From contig JAEWEG010000082.1 in assembly GCA_023389575.1 (NCBI GenBank), forward strand, positions 1 through 57,804: a stretch of 57,804 bases of DNA, in the 5' to 3' direction. Of this stretch, positions 8,583-17,800 are shown piece after piece. This DNA is from Chloroflexota bacterium. Its GTDB lineage: Bacteria; Chloroflexota; Chloroflexia; Thermomicrobiales; UBA6265. Positions within the stretch are counted from its first letter, which is position 1; each line of letters opens with the position of its first letter. The notes under the pieces are model-generated. The model had not been told where the DNA came from and searched no databases. It saw only the letters and a program-made list of their open reading frames with translations. The position numbers and the translations under genes were made by a program.

Positions 8583-8975
8583 TCACTTGAACCAATCTTT
8601 CTTGGCGGTTCGACGTTGCCAGTGAGATGGCGACTGGCTCCGAGTCGGCATGGTGACCGCGGCCGTGGGAGGAGTTTGTTGGGGGGCGACGGAAGCTACA
8701 CGATTGGATACACTCCGCGCGTCCGGGTCAAGCTTGCGAATAATGACTTTCGGCGTGCGGGGACCTTTGCCATTGGTGTAAATCCAACCTAAATCCCACA
8801 GGTAGTTGAAGTATGCTCGTGGTATCTCCTGCTCATCGCGACTAATACCTTGTTCAGCCAACCACTTCTTGCCCTTATAGTCGATCTCAAACGTACGGGG
8901 CTGTCTGGACCCATCAATCAGGACGGCTGCCCGGGTATAGCAGGTACCGTCTGAACGAATGCTGAGTTTCGGCAT
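8583..8975 (-). CDS. Small unknown protein of the McrBC island
   Basis: A 130-residue protein from ATG 8975, 84 bases upstream of the ATPase start, on the same strand and with the same lower GC. The first 85 residues look like a compact alpha/beta domain (YTRAAVLIDGSRQPRTFEID, then AYFNYLWDLGWIYTNG). The last 40 are a Ser/Thr/Pro/Gln-rich basic tail ending RRTAKKDWFK. No family is recognised. Position and tail suggest an accessory DNA- or partner-binding factor of the restriction system, which is inference only. Confidence 0.65.
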   Translation of the reverse strand: MPKLSIRSDGTCYTRAAVLIDGSRQPRTFEIDYKGKKWLAEQGISRDEQEIPRAYFNYLWDLGWIYTNGKGPRTPKVIIRKLDPDARSVSNRVASVAPQQTPPTAAVTMPTRSQSPSHWQRRTAKKDWFK

Positions 8976-9345
8976 GCATTTTCGCTCACATGTTCGGCGG
9001 ATTTGATTTTGTGTCCCTTATGAAGAGTATCACCGAGGTTCGCGGCGGCTTCAAGGTGACATCGAAAATACTTGTGGGGCGACGACCTCCGGCAAAAACG
9101 GTGAAGCTCTCTCACTTCCGGAGCTTCCCATCATCGATTGCTGGAGGCGTTGACTGAAATCCGAACCTGCGGGTTCGGCGCAATCGTCTACAAGCTACCG
9201 CCACTTACGGTACGTTGGAGACTTCGGAGTAGCGGCGTGAACATTTCGTGACAGGTCGGCGCTAGCATGCGGGTATAGACCCACTGGATTCGCAGGGGGC
9301 CGGTCCCGACCGGCGCGGGCTGCCCCAACCACTCCGGAGACTGAC
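8976..9345. other. Intergenic region between the defence island and the hydrolase-like gene
   Basis: These 370 bases hold no supported gene. Visible elements are a hairpin GAAGCTC/GAGCTTC (9103-9127) and a possible -10 TATAGA at 9274-9279 with a weak, over-spaced GTGACA upstream. GC rises back to the genome level here, marking the edge of the island. Confidence 0.4.
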
Positions 9346-10482
9346 ATGCGCGCAACCAATCGCAGGAACCTCCTGGCCGGAGTCGCCGTCACCGCACTTT
9401 CCGCCCGGCTCGCCGGCGCCTCCACCCCGGTGGCCTCGCCCCAGCCCATCCCCGGGGGCAGCCTCCCCTGCGGCATCAAGTACGACCTCGGCGCCGAACT
9501 GGCCCGGAACGAGATCACCCGCCCCACCAGCCACGAACCCTTTTACCGGGACGAACTCACCGCCATCCGCGACCAGCTTCATGCCACCTCGGTGAACCTG
9601 TACGGCTCCGATCCCGATCAGATCATCGCCGGACTCGAGATCGCCGCCGACCTCGGGTTCGACATCTCCCTGCAAACCCGCCTCAACTTCCTCCCCCAGT
9701 CCGAAATGATCGATCGGCTCACCGCGGTGGCCATCGAGGCGGAACGCACGCGGGCCGAAGGCATCCCGGTGGTGCTGGACGTGGGCTGCGAATACCTGCT
9801 GTTCGCCGACGGGCTGATCGAGGGTGACGACTTCTTCGAGAAGCTGGACGTCATCTCCTCCGGCGATGTCGACTGGGAGGCGATCATCGGGCGTATGGCC
9901 GCCATGCTCCAGTCGCTGGCCGATACCGCACGCGCCCATTTCGGTGGCCCCATTACCTACGCGGATACGCCGGACATGACCTTCGCCTGGGATGCCTTCG
10001 ACATCATCAGCATCGACCACTATCTCGACAGCGCGACTCGCCCCACGTACGTGGAAACCATCGATAGCCTGGCCGCCACCGGCAAACCGGTGTGGGTGGC
10101 GGAGTTCGGCAGCACGCCCTGGCGCGGCGCCTCGGACGCGGGCGGCATGGCCTGGGACATCGTCGATTACACAGCCAATCCGCCCGAGATCGTCGACGGC
10201 ATTGTCCGGGACGAGGACGATCAGGCCCGGGCCATCATCGATACCCTCGAATACATCGGGCATTCCCAGGCGGAGCGAGCCTATCTCTACGAATTCATCA
10301 CCACCGGCTCCACCCGCGATTCCGATCCCCGGTACGACTACGATCTGACGGGATACGGCATCGTCTCGACATGGGGACCAGGACACGACCAGGCATATGA
10401 CACCACCGGCCATTGGGAACCCAAGGTGGCATTCCATCACCTGGCCGAATGGAACCGGGCCCTGACTCGCTCGGCCCCCTGA
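9346..10482 (+). CDS. Exported TIM-barrel hydrolase-like protein
   Basis: A 378-residue protein. The N-terminus MRATNRRNLLAGVAVTALSA is a twin-arginine-like signal peptide ending near GASTPVAS. The mature part resembles a glycoside-hydrolase-type barrel. It has strand-end acidic residues in VVLDVGCEYLLF and VWVAEFGSTPWRG, the latter matching the clan A pattern of a nucleophile Glu after a strand, and ISIDHYLD between them. Actinobacterial relatives are often labelled abortive infection protein, but nothing here shows a phage role. A (catalytic or sugar-binding) barrel exported by Tat is the safe reading. It stands alone on its strand with no carbohydrate genes nearby. Confidence 0.6.
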   Translation: MRATNRRNLLAGVAVTALSARLAGASTPVASPQPIPGGSLPCGIKYDLGAELARNEITRPTSHEPFYRDELTAIRDQLHATSVNLYGSDPDQIIAGLEIAADLGFDISLQTRLNFLPQSEMIDRLTAVAIEAERTRAEGIPVVLDVGCEYLLFADGLIEGDDFFEKLDVISSGDVDWEAIIGRMAAMLQSLADTARAHFGGPITYADTPDMTFAWDAFDIISIDHYLDSATRPTYVETIDSLAATGKPVWVAEFGSTPWRGASDAGGMAWDIVDYTANPPEIVDGIVRDEDDQARAIIDTLEYIGHSQAERAYLYEFITTGSTRDSDPRYDYDLTGYGIVSTWGPGHDQAYDTTGHWEPKVAFHHLAEWNRALTRSAP

Positions 10483-10715
10483 TCGTCTTCGCCCCGCTTC
10501 CAGCAACGTCGCCGACGGAACAACACGCATTCCCATATCCCCGCCAACGGTTGTCGGCCCCGGAACATCGCCCAAACGGATCGCGCGGCGTACCATGTCA
10601 CCATGCGGGGCCGTCGCCCCGCCACGCGGGCACCCCAGTACCGGACAAGGCATTCCATCCGGAACGGCGATGCTCGCGACAATCAACACCACCTTCCTGC
10701 AAGGAGCAACCACGC

Positions 10716-10904
10716 ATGACAGACCGGGGCCGAGAAATCTGTGAGACCTGTAACGGCACGGGGCGGGTGATCGATGAAACCCAGGCCGGGGAGCCGGTCG
10801 CCACCTGCATGGTCTGCAAGGGCAACGGCTGGATCCAGGCCGGCCAGACGCAGCCGAGGAAGGTCAACTCGGGGTGGCTTCAAACGCCCAGGCAGTCGCG
10901 GTAG
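10716..10904 (+). CDS. Small double CxxC (DnaJ-type) zinc-finger protein
   Basis: A 62-residue protein from ATG 10716, with AAGGAG nine bases upstream. It contains CETCNGTGRV and, 25 residues on, CMVCKGNGWI. Two CxxCxGxG motifs are what DnaJ-type zinc fingers use to hold one zinc ion. No J domain is present, so it is a free-standing zinc knuckle of unknown partner. Confidence 0.7.
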   Translation: MTDRGREICETCNGTGRVIDETQAGEPVATCMVCKGNGWIQAGQTQPRKVNSGWLQTPRQSR

Positions 10905-11127
10905 CGATCGCCACCAGCCTCCCGCCACGGCGGGGCACGGCGAGAATCACGATGTGCGATGCCCGGACCGCCTGATGGGCCGGGTCGCCGGGAACCGCCC
11001 ACGCGGAGGGGGTATGTCATCGCGGGACACATCGGGCGAACGTTCATTGCGTGGCCCGTCGCCAGCGCGTACCATGATGCCATGAGAGTACGTATATGCT
11101 TTGCACACCGTGGTGAAAAACGCTCAA

Positions 11128-11538
11128 ATGGATAGGCAATCTACCTGCCCCAACTGCGATGCTCCGGCCCAGGAACGCGATGCCTACTGTGGGCAGTGTG
11201 GGGCGGCGTTGCGGGCCGCGCCCTCCACGTGGAACTGGCCAGAACCACCGGCCAACGAGGCCGTGAATGGCAACGGGAACGGCCAAGGCAACGGACACCA
11301 CTCGAAACTCGACGTAACGGAGACCGAGGAGCTGGCCGTATCGGAGGCTCCCGCCACGGACACGGCGGTCGAGCCCGACTCGGAACCAGAATCCGAACCC
11401 CAGCGACCCCGGGCCAGGCGAGGGGAGAGCGAAGAGGACATGCCGTTCGTGCCACTGGGCGTGCCGGTGCAGCTCGATCCACCACAACCAGGCGGGCTGC
11501 GTCGCCTGTTGCCGCTTGGCCGGTTCCGCCAGGGCTGA
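11128..11538 (+). CDS. Zinc-ribbon protein with acidic low-complexity linker
   Basis: A 136-residue protein from ATG 11128 (a TTG at 11101 is in frame but has no ribosome site). Residues 7-27 form a zinc ribbon: CPNCDAPAQERDAYCGQCGA. A Gly/Asn-rich stretch (NGNGNGQGNG) and a long Glu/Pro-rich acidic region follow. The end is basic and hydrophobic (GGLRRLLPLGRFRQG). Proteins of this layout are usually cytosolic or membrane-associated scaffolds. Function is unknown. Confidence 0.65.
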   Translation: MDRQSTCPNCDAPAQERDAYCGQCGAALRAAPSTWNWPEPPANEAVNGNGNGQGNGHHSKLDVTETEELAVSEAPATDTAVEPDSEPESEPQRPRARRGESEEDMPFVPLGVPVQLDPPQPGGLRRLLPLGRFRQG

Positions 11539-11649
11539 GCATTTTCCAGAAACTCCGGTCATCCCCCAGGCACGCCGATGTCGCGCTCCCTAGACTTGAG
11601 GCATGGGTGGCAACGACGCCACCATGCATGGAGCGGCGGAGCGAACACC

Positions 11650-12105
11650 ATGTCCCAGCAACAATCAGCGCCCGCACCTGGCGGGCCGGTCATCATGCGG
11701 GCGTCCGGCGATCCCGGCTGTCTCGTGCGGGTACTGTGGTACCTGCTGGTGGGGTGGTGGCTCTCGGCCATCTTCATCGCCATCGGCTGGGCGCTGGTGG
11801 TCACCGTCATCCTCCTGCCGGTCGGCCTCTGGTTCCTGCACCGCGTGCCCTGGGCACAGACGTTGCGCCCCCGCACGCGTGAGTTCCACACCGAGTATCG
11901 CGACGGCGCCACGCTGGTCACCGAAACCACCATTCCCCAGCATCCGTGGTACGTGCGCCTCGTCTACATCGTGCTCATCGGCTGGTGGTGGGGCGCCATC
12001 TGGCTGTCGGTGGCCTGGGCGCTCGGCATGCTGCTGATCACCCTTCCCGTCTCGATCCTGATGATCGATCGCAGCCCGGCGATGGTGTCCCTCCAGCGAC
12101 ATTAA
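11650..12105 (+). CDS. YccF-domain inner-membrane protein
   Basis: A 151-residue protein from ATG 11650, with GGAGCGGCGGAG just upstream. It has two tandem copies of the YccF (DUF307) unit, each two membrane helices: LVGWWLSAIFIAIGWALVV with LLPVGLWFLHRVPWAQTL, then LIGWWWGAIWLSVAWALGM with LPVSILMIDRSP. The family is widespread and of unknown function. It is separate from its neighbours by short gaps. Confidence 0.85.
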   Translation: MSQQQSAPAPGGPVIMRASGDPGCLVRVLWYLLVGWWLSAIFIAIGWALVVTVILLPVGLWFLHRVPWAQTLRPRTREFHTEYRDGATLVTETTIPQHPWYVRLVYIVLIGWWWGAIWLSVAWALGMLLITLPVSILMIDRSPAMVSLQRH

Positions 12106-12306
12106 CCCGGGTCGCGGGCTCCCCCGCCGCATGCGTCCAGCCATCGCGGCACGTCCGGGTTACGCATGTGGGACCGAAACCTGGACGTGCCACACCAGGG
12201 AGACAGGGGCGCTTTCCACGTCCATTGGTGTCGTATATAGTGCTCGCGGCGTGGCGCCAAATGCGATTCGCCCCGCATCCGGGCGAGAACACATCCCGAG
12301 TGAACG

Positions 12307-12771
12307 ATGACCGATCAGCCTTTGCGGCGTCGTGACGACCTGGTCACGACCGATACCGGCGATGACCTGCTGGTCTACGACCCGGAGTCGCATGCCCTTC
12401 ACACGCTCAACGCGGTGACCGCGGAGGTCTTTCGCCAGGTCAACGGCGCCTCAACGATCGTCGACCTCGTGCGGAACACAGGTCTCACCGAGAATCAGGT
12501 TCACCTGGCGCTTGAGTTGCTGCGAGAGGCCGGGTTGGTGGAGGGATACACCCTGGTGGAGCGTCTCGCCACGACTTCGCGACGTCGCCTCCTGCGCAAG
12601 GCGGGGGTCGCCATGAGCGTGCCGACGATCGCCTCGGTGACGATGCCGATGGCGAGCGCAGCCGCGAGCGTCACCTGCGATCCATCCGGTATCCCGTGCG
12701 TATTCGGCAATCCTGGAGCCTGCTGTAGCCGAACGTGTATCCGGAGCGCGTCCGGGCCAGTCTGCGCGTAG
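12307..12771 (+). CDS. PqqD-domain protein with cystine-knot-like Cys-rich C-terminus
   Basis: A 154-residue protein from ATG 12307. Residues 1-85 are a PqqD-like fold (winged-helix, RiPP recognition element type): DLLVYDPESHALHTLNAVTA, then LELLREAGLVEG. Residues about 92-120 form a twin-arginine-like stretch plus hydrophobic helix (SRRRLLRKAGVAMSVPTIAS, ending MASAAAS). The last 31 residues carry six Cys in the order C-x6-C-x7-C-C-x3-C-x8-C, the inhibitor-cystine-knot spacing. PqqD domains normally bind leader peptides for radical SAM enzymes, but no such enzyme is in the window. It could be a self-contained precursor whose own N-terminus is the recognition element. It is convergent with the sigma-factor gene, 15 bases away. 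Confidence 0.8.
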   Translation: MTDQPLRRRDDLVTTDTGDDLLVYDPESHALHTLNAVTAEVFRQVNGASTIVDLVRNTGLTENQVHLALELLREAGLVEGYTLVERLATTSRRRLLRKAGVAMSVPTIASVTMPMASAAASVTCDPSGIPCVFGNPGACCSRTCIRSASGPVCA

Positions 12772-12786
12772 CGCCGGCACAGGCAT

Positions 12787-14082
12787 TCAGGAAGCTCGTC
12801 GGCTGCTCGCTTGGGCGTCCCGGCGATCCGTGATGGACATCGAGAGCCGGGCCGCCCGGTCGCGGAAGTCCCGTACCATCACGTCGTTGGTCATCAGCGA
12901 GGCGGCTTCGAGATAGGCGCTGGCGGCCTCGGAGTCCCGGCCGGCTCGCCGCAGGAGATCAGCCCGCGCCGCCGGATACATTGGGTAGGCGGCCACCTGT
13001 CGATCCGCCGCCAGCCGGTCGAGTTCGGCCAGGCCAGTCTCTGGCCCGCGAGCCATGCCGTTGGCGAGGGCTCGCGCCAGGGCGTTGACCGGGGTGGGGT
13101 TCACGCCCAGCAGCACGGTGTAAAGCGCGACAACCTGGGGCCAATCCGTCTCGTCGAACGAGGAAGCCTCCGCGTGCAGCGCGGCGATCGCGGCCTGCAC
13201 GGCGTACGGGCCGGGCCGGTCGCGATCGGTTGCCCGCAGGGCCCGTTCCACCAGGTCGATCCCGTCCGATATCGCGACCCGGTCCCAGCGCGAGCGGTCC
13301 ATCTCCTCCAGCAGCACGGCCAGTCCGGTATCGTCGAACCGGGCGTCCTGCCGCGACTCGGTGAGGCGAATCAACGCCGCCAGCCCCATCACCTCCGGGT
13401 GATCGGGCAGCAGTTCGCGCACCACCGAGATCAGGTCGATGGCCAGCCGGGTCAGCTCCGGGCGCCGCAAACTGGCGCCATCCCCGGCGGTGTGGCCTTC
13501 GGTGTAGACCAGGTAGATCACCGCCAGCACATCGTTCATCCTGTCATCCAGCGCATCGCCCTCCGGCACCCGGTAGGGAATACCGGCGGCCTGGATCTTC
13601 TGTTTGGCGCGGGTGATGCGCGCCGCCATCGTGGGTGTCTGCACCAGGAACAGGCGGGCGATGCCGGCGGTGGACAACCCGCAGACCAGCCGCAGCGACA
13701 ATGCCACCCGCGCCTCCATCGACAGGGCGGGGTGGCAACAGGTGAAGATCAGGCGCAGGCGCTCGTCTCCGAAAGGACGGTCAGGATCGGTGTCGCCCGC
13801 TTCACCGTCCGTGTCGACCACCAGCAACGGCAGCCTGCGGGCCAGGGCCTGTCGCCGCCGGTGGCCATCGAGTTCGATGTTGCGGGTTGTCGTCATCAGC
13901 CAGCCGCCGGGATTGGGCGGAAGCCCATCCCGGCGCCACGAGGACATCGCGCGGAGAAAGGCCTCCTGCGCGATGTCCTCGGCAAGGTCCACGTCCCGCG
14001 TGCGCCGGATCGTGACCGCCAGCACCCTGGCCCACTGCTCACGGTAGACCTGGTCGAGCGCCCGCTCGATGGAATCGGTCAT
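12787..14082 (-). CDS. ECF42-type RNA polymerase sigma factor
   Basis: A 431-residue protein from ATG 14082. The N-terminal 170 residues hold sigma region 2 (VDLAEDIAQEAFLRAMSSW, then GWLMTTTRNIELD) and region 4 (CHPALSMEARVALSLRLVCG, then GIARLFLV). A long helical TPR-like domain (DUF6596 and following) replaces an anti-sigma partner. This layout and the preceding YciI/DGPF gene are the hallmark of the ECF42 group. The YciI gene ends 22 bases upstream, so the two form an operon. The signal is unknown. Confidence 0.92.
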   Translation of the reverse strand: MTDSIERALDQVYREQWARVLAVTIRRTRDVDLAEDIAQEAFLRAMSSWRRDGLPPNPGGWLMTTTRNIELDGHRRRQALARRLPLLVVDTDGEAGDTDPDRPFGDERLRLIFTCCHPALSMEARVALSLRLVCGLSTAGIARLFLVQTPTMAARITRAKQKIQAAGIPYRVPEGDALDDRMNDVLAVIYLVYTEGHTAGDGASLRRPELTRLAIDLISVVRELLPDHPEVMGLAALIRLTESRQDARFDDTGLAVLLEEMDRSRWDRVAISDGIDLVERALRATDRDRPGPYAVQAAIAALHAEASSFDETDWPQVVALYTVLLGVNPTPVNALARALANGMARGPETGLAELDRLAADRQVAAYPMYPAARADLLRRAGRDSEAASAYLEAASLMTNDVMVRDFRDRAARLSMSITDRRDAQASSRRAS

Positions 14083-14104
14083 GGTGCCCCGCTGGGGTCT
14101 GGGC

Positions 14105-14458
14105 TCACTCGAACTCCCACACCGGCCGCACTTCGTTCGCGGTGCCGATCGGGCAGTGCTTGGCCGCCTCGATCGCCTGATCGAGGTCGCGGCAGTCGAG
14201 GATGTAGTATCCGCCGAGGTTTTCCTTCACTTCCACCGCCGGTCCATCGGTCACCAGCCAGGCATCGCCTTCGCCCCGGCGCACGGTGGTGGCCGACGAC
14301 CCGCCGTGCAGCGCCTCGCTGCCGAGAATGGCGATTCCCTGCTCCCCGCACCACGCCGCGAAGGCATTGTGAGCCTCCATCTCGGCGGCGAATGCTTCCT
14401 CCGAGGTCTCGTCCGCGTTCCAGTCACCGTTATCGAACAGCAGCAGCATGTACTTCAT
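14105..14458 (-). CDS. YciI/DGPF-family protein
   Basis: A 117-residue protein from ATG 14458, with AAAGGAGG upstream. It starts MKYMLLLFDNGDW and carries a YciI-like ferredoxin fold with GGYYILDCRDLDQAIEAAK and a C-terminal VRPVWEFE. DGPF proteins accompany ECF42 sigma factors and are thought to act in the same stress or secondary-metabolite response. The reaction, if any, is not established. First gene of the operon with the sigma factor at 12787. Confidence 0.9.
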   Translation of the reverse strand: MKYMLLLFDNGDWNADETSEEAFAAEMEAHNAFAAWCGEQGIAILGSEALHGGSSATTVRRGEGDAWLVTDGPAVEVKENLGGYYILDCRDLDQAIEAAKHCPIGTANEVRPVWEFE

Positions 14459-14643
14459 GATGCACGCCTCCTTTCCATACCTGTATGACGAACGGCCGTC
14501 CCGAAAATCGACAGCACCGGCCGGTCATGTTCGAACCTTGTCCACTCGCCCTCGCCGGCGCGCTGGGTGTCATGGTACCCCTCCCAGGATCAGCCAGTGC
14601 CGATGTCCCGGGTGGGATACCCGCGTCGAATCGTACGCGCCGG

Positions 14644-14661
14644 GCCCGCGATATCGCGGGC
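14644..14661. promoter_or_regulatory. Perfect 18-base palindrome, possible operator
   Basis: GCCCGCGATATCGCGGGC reads the same on both strands. It lies 42 bases upstream of a good promoter for the surface-protein gene and between two divergent units. A dimeric regulator site is plausible. Confidence 0.4.
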
Positions 14662-14702
14662 GGAAAAGGACCGGCCGCAAGCACGGCGAGGTGGTTTTAG
14701 CG

Positions 14703-14731
14703 TTGACACATGATTAGCTGGCGAATATCTT
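14703..14731 (+). promoter_or_regulatory. Sigma-70-type promoter of the DUF11 surface-protein gene
   Basis: TTGACA (14703-14708), a 17-base spacer and TATCTT (14726-14731), 79 bases before the ATG at 14811. Confidence 0.6.
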
Positions 14732-14810
14732 CAAATGAAGAGGAACATCAAGCCTGTCCACAATCGAAGCGACCCGGGCCGTGGCGCGGGATACAGGAGG
14801 TGCGGGGAGC

Positions 14811-17800
14811 ATGCGAAGCTCGAAGGCGCGAAACGGCGTGCGGCTCGGCATCCTGCTGATGCTGATGCTCGGGTTGGTCATGCCAGCCGTGGCGCGGCAG
14901 CCGGCCACGCCGCAAACGGATCCGACGGGCCTCCCCACGGAAGTCCCCACCAAAACGCCTCCGGATCCGACCGCGATCCCGACGGATATCCCCACGGAGG
15001 TCCCGACCGAGGTCCCGACCGAGGCTCCCACGGAGACGCCAGAGTTCACCACCAACGAGGAGGGCGGCAGGTCGTTCAACATCCTGGCCGCCGATCCGAT
15101 GACGGTCGTGCTCGACGGCCCCACCAGCATCAGGCCCGGTGAGACCCTGACCTACAGGGTCACCATGACCAACACCAGGGGCGAAGAGTCCCTCAGGATG
15201 ACCATCCTGGATTACCAGCTTGGGCTAGGTACGGACTGGGAGATAGTAAGTTACTCATTCCAGACCTGCAGCACCGACGGGACAACGCTCGGATGCCAAA
15301 GCGACATCGTGGCGGACGGCGTCGAGCTGACGGTTACCTACCAGAGCACGATCCCGGACAACCCGAGCTCGGACCTCTGCGCCAACGGCTTCTCCAATGA
15401 GGTCAGAGCCCTGTCGTTCCTGACCAACAACAATTACAGCGACATTAACTCCAACACGGTGACGACCGACGTGGTCTGCGAGACGGCGGAGATCGATCTC
15501 GCCAAGACGGGCAGCCACATCGCCCCGACGATCGATACACCGTATGGCGCGATCGACTGGGCCCTGACCGTGACAAACACCGGTGACGCACCGCTCACCG
15601 ATGTCACCGTTTCCGACGACACCGTCACCGATCTCGATTGCGATCCGGCCACGGAGGGGAATCAGGACACCATCGCGACGCTGGCTCCGGGCGATGCCAA
15701 TGCGGTCACCTGCACGGCCAGCAGCGCGGTGACGGAGGATCAACTCGGGACCACGGTCACCAACGACGCATCCGTCACGGGATTCTTCGGCGGCGAGCCG
15801 GTGACGGATACCGCCAGCGCCCAGGTCGAGGTGCCCGCCCTGACCGGAGGCATCGACGTCACCAAGGCCGTCACCAACCAACCCGAAGATGGGTTCGATT
15901 TCGAAGACACCATCACCTACGCGATCCGGATCACCAACACCGGCGATATCCCCCTTCACGGGGTAACGGTCAGCGATGATCAGGTGACTGACCTCGACTG
16001 TGGCACCGGCACCACTGGCGCCACGGTGACGCTGACCCACCTCGAACCCGGCGAGGCCAACGCGGTGAACTGCACCGCCTCGACAGCCTTCCCCGTGCCC
16101 AGCGGCACGGACCAGGACGCGGCCTTCACCAACACGGTCTCGGTGAGTGCCCCGTTCGGGGACGCCACCCTGACCGACACCGCCACCGCGGAGGCGGTTC
16201 CGGGCGAAACCGCGATCCATGTCCGGTACGACCGGATGCCGTTGGAGGTCATCGCTCCGGGACAGGTGACAGCCACCCACACCCTCGTGAATGCCGGCAC
16301 CACCACCCTCCATGACCTGACCCTCACCGCCCCGATGCCCTTCGACTGCGATCCGGGCACCCCGGGTGACCAGGGCATGCCCGAAACCCTCGCCGCCGGT
16401 GGAACCGTGATCTGCATCGGAACGGTGAACGTATCCCAGGCCGATATCGACGCGGGCGAGGAGATCAACCCAGGCGACTGGACCTTGACCGCGTTCGCCT
16501 TCGATACCCTGAGCGCCCGGATTCAGTGGCCGATCGTTCAGCGGCCGGAGCTGACGCTCGTCAAATCGGTCGAACCTATCGTGGTGAATGCAAGAGGAGA
16601 TGTCACCTGGTCGTTCGTGGTCACCAACTCCGGCAACGTGACGCTCACCAACCTCGCTCTCGAAGATGACACGATCGACCCGGCGGCCCTCGACTGCGAT
16701 ACCGGGGCGGCTGGCAATCAGCCGTTGCCGGAAAGCCTCGCGCCCCAGGCTGAAGTGAACTGCGCCGCGGTCACCACGATCGACCAGGAGATGATCGATG
16801 CCCGCGAGCCACTGACCAATACCGCGAGGGTCACGAGCGACGAGGCCACCTCGAACGACGCATCCGCGACGGTCACGATCACTCCCCGCGACGAACTCGG
16901 ACTGGTCCTGTCGGTCACCCCGGGCACGGTGGACGCCCCCGCGCAGGTCATCTGGACTTACGCCCTCACCAATGGCGGCACCAGCACGCTGACCGGGATC
17001 GCGATCGACGACCCGGCCCTTGACCCAGCATTGCTGGACTGCGATCCGGAGGCGGACGGCCTTCAGTCGCCATCGACCACGCTCGAAGCGGGTGGATCGG
17101 TGACCTGCACAGCGGTGTCCACGGTTGACCAGACCATGATCGACACCGGGGACCCAATCACGCGAGACGCGGTGGTGACCAGCGCAGGAGCGAACTCGAA
17201 CCGGTCGCAGGCAACGGTGACCATCACTCAGGCCCCAGCCGTCCAATTGACCAAGACGGTCACTCCCGCCACGGTCAGCGCCACCGGTGACGTGACCTGG
17301 TCGTTTGAGGTCACCAACACCGGGAATGTCACGCTCACCAATCTGGAACTCGACGACTCGCTGGTGGATCCGTCGACCCTCGACTGCGACGCCACGACCG
17401 CCGGGAACCAGGCATTCCCGGCCACCCTGGCTCCCGGAGCCAGCATCACCTGCGCCGCGATCACCACGATTTCCCAGGATCAGGTCGACGCCCGCGAGCC
17501 ACTCACCAATACCGCCCGGATCACCACTGACCAGGCGACCTCGAACACGGCATCGGCCACCGTCACCATCACGCCGGATGACGGACTCGGCCTGACCCTG
17601 ACCGTTGATCCCGGCACCGTCAACGCTCCAGGGCAGGTAACCTGGTCCTATACCCTGACCAACAATGGCACCTCCACACTAACCGCTTTCGAGATCGACG
17701 ATCCCGCCCTCGACCCGGCCCTGCTCGACTGCGATGCCGGAACGGATGGCCGACAACCCCTCCCGGAGAATCTCGCCCCCGGGGCGTCAGTCACCTGTAC

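Larger units (their letters stand above)
14459..14810. other. Divergent control region, YciI-sigma operon and DUF11 surface gene
   Basis: These 352 bases hold no supported gene. They contain the palindrome at 14644-14661, the promoter at 14703-14731 and an AGGAGG site at 14795-14800. Confidence 0.6.
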
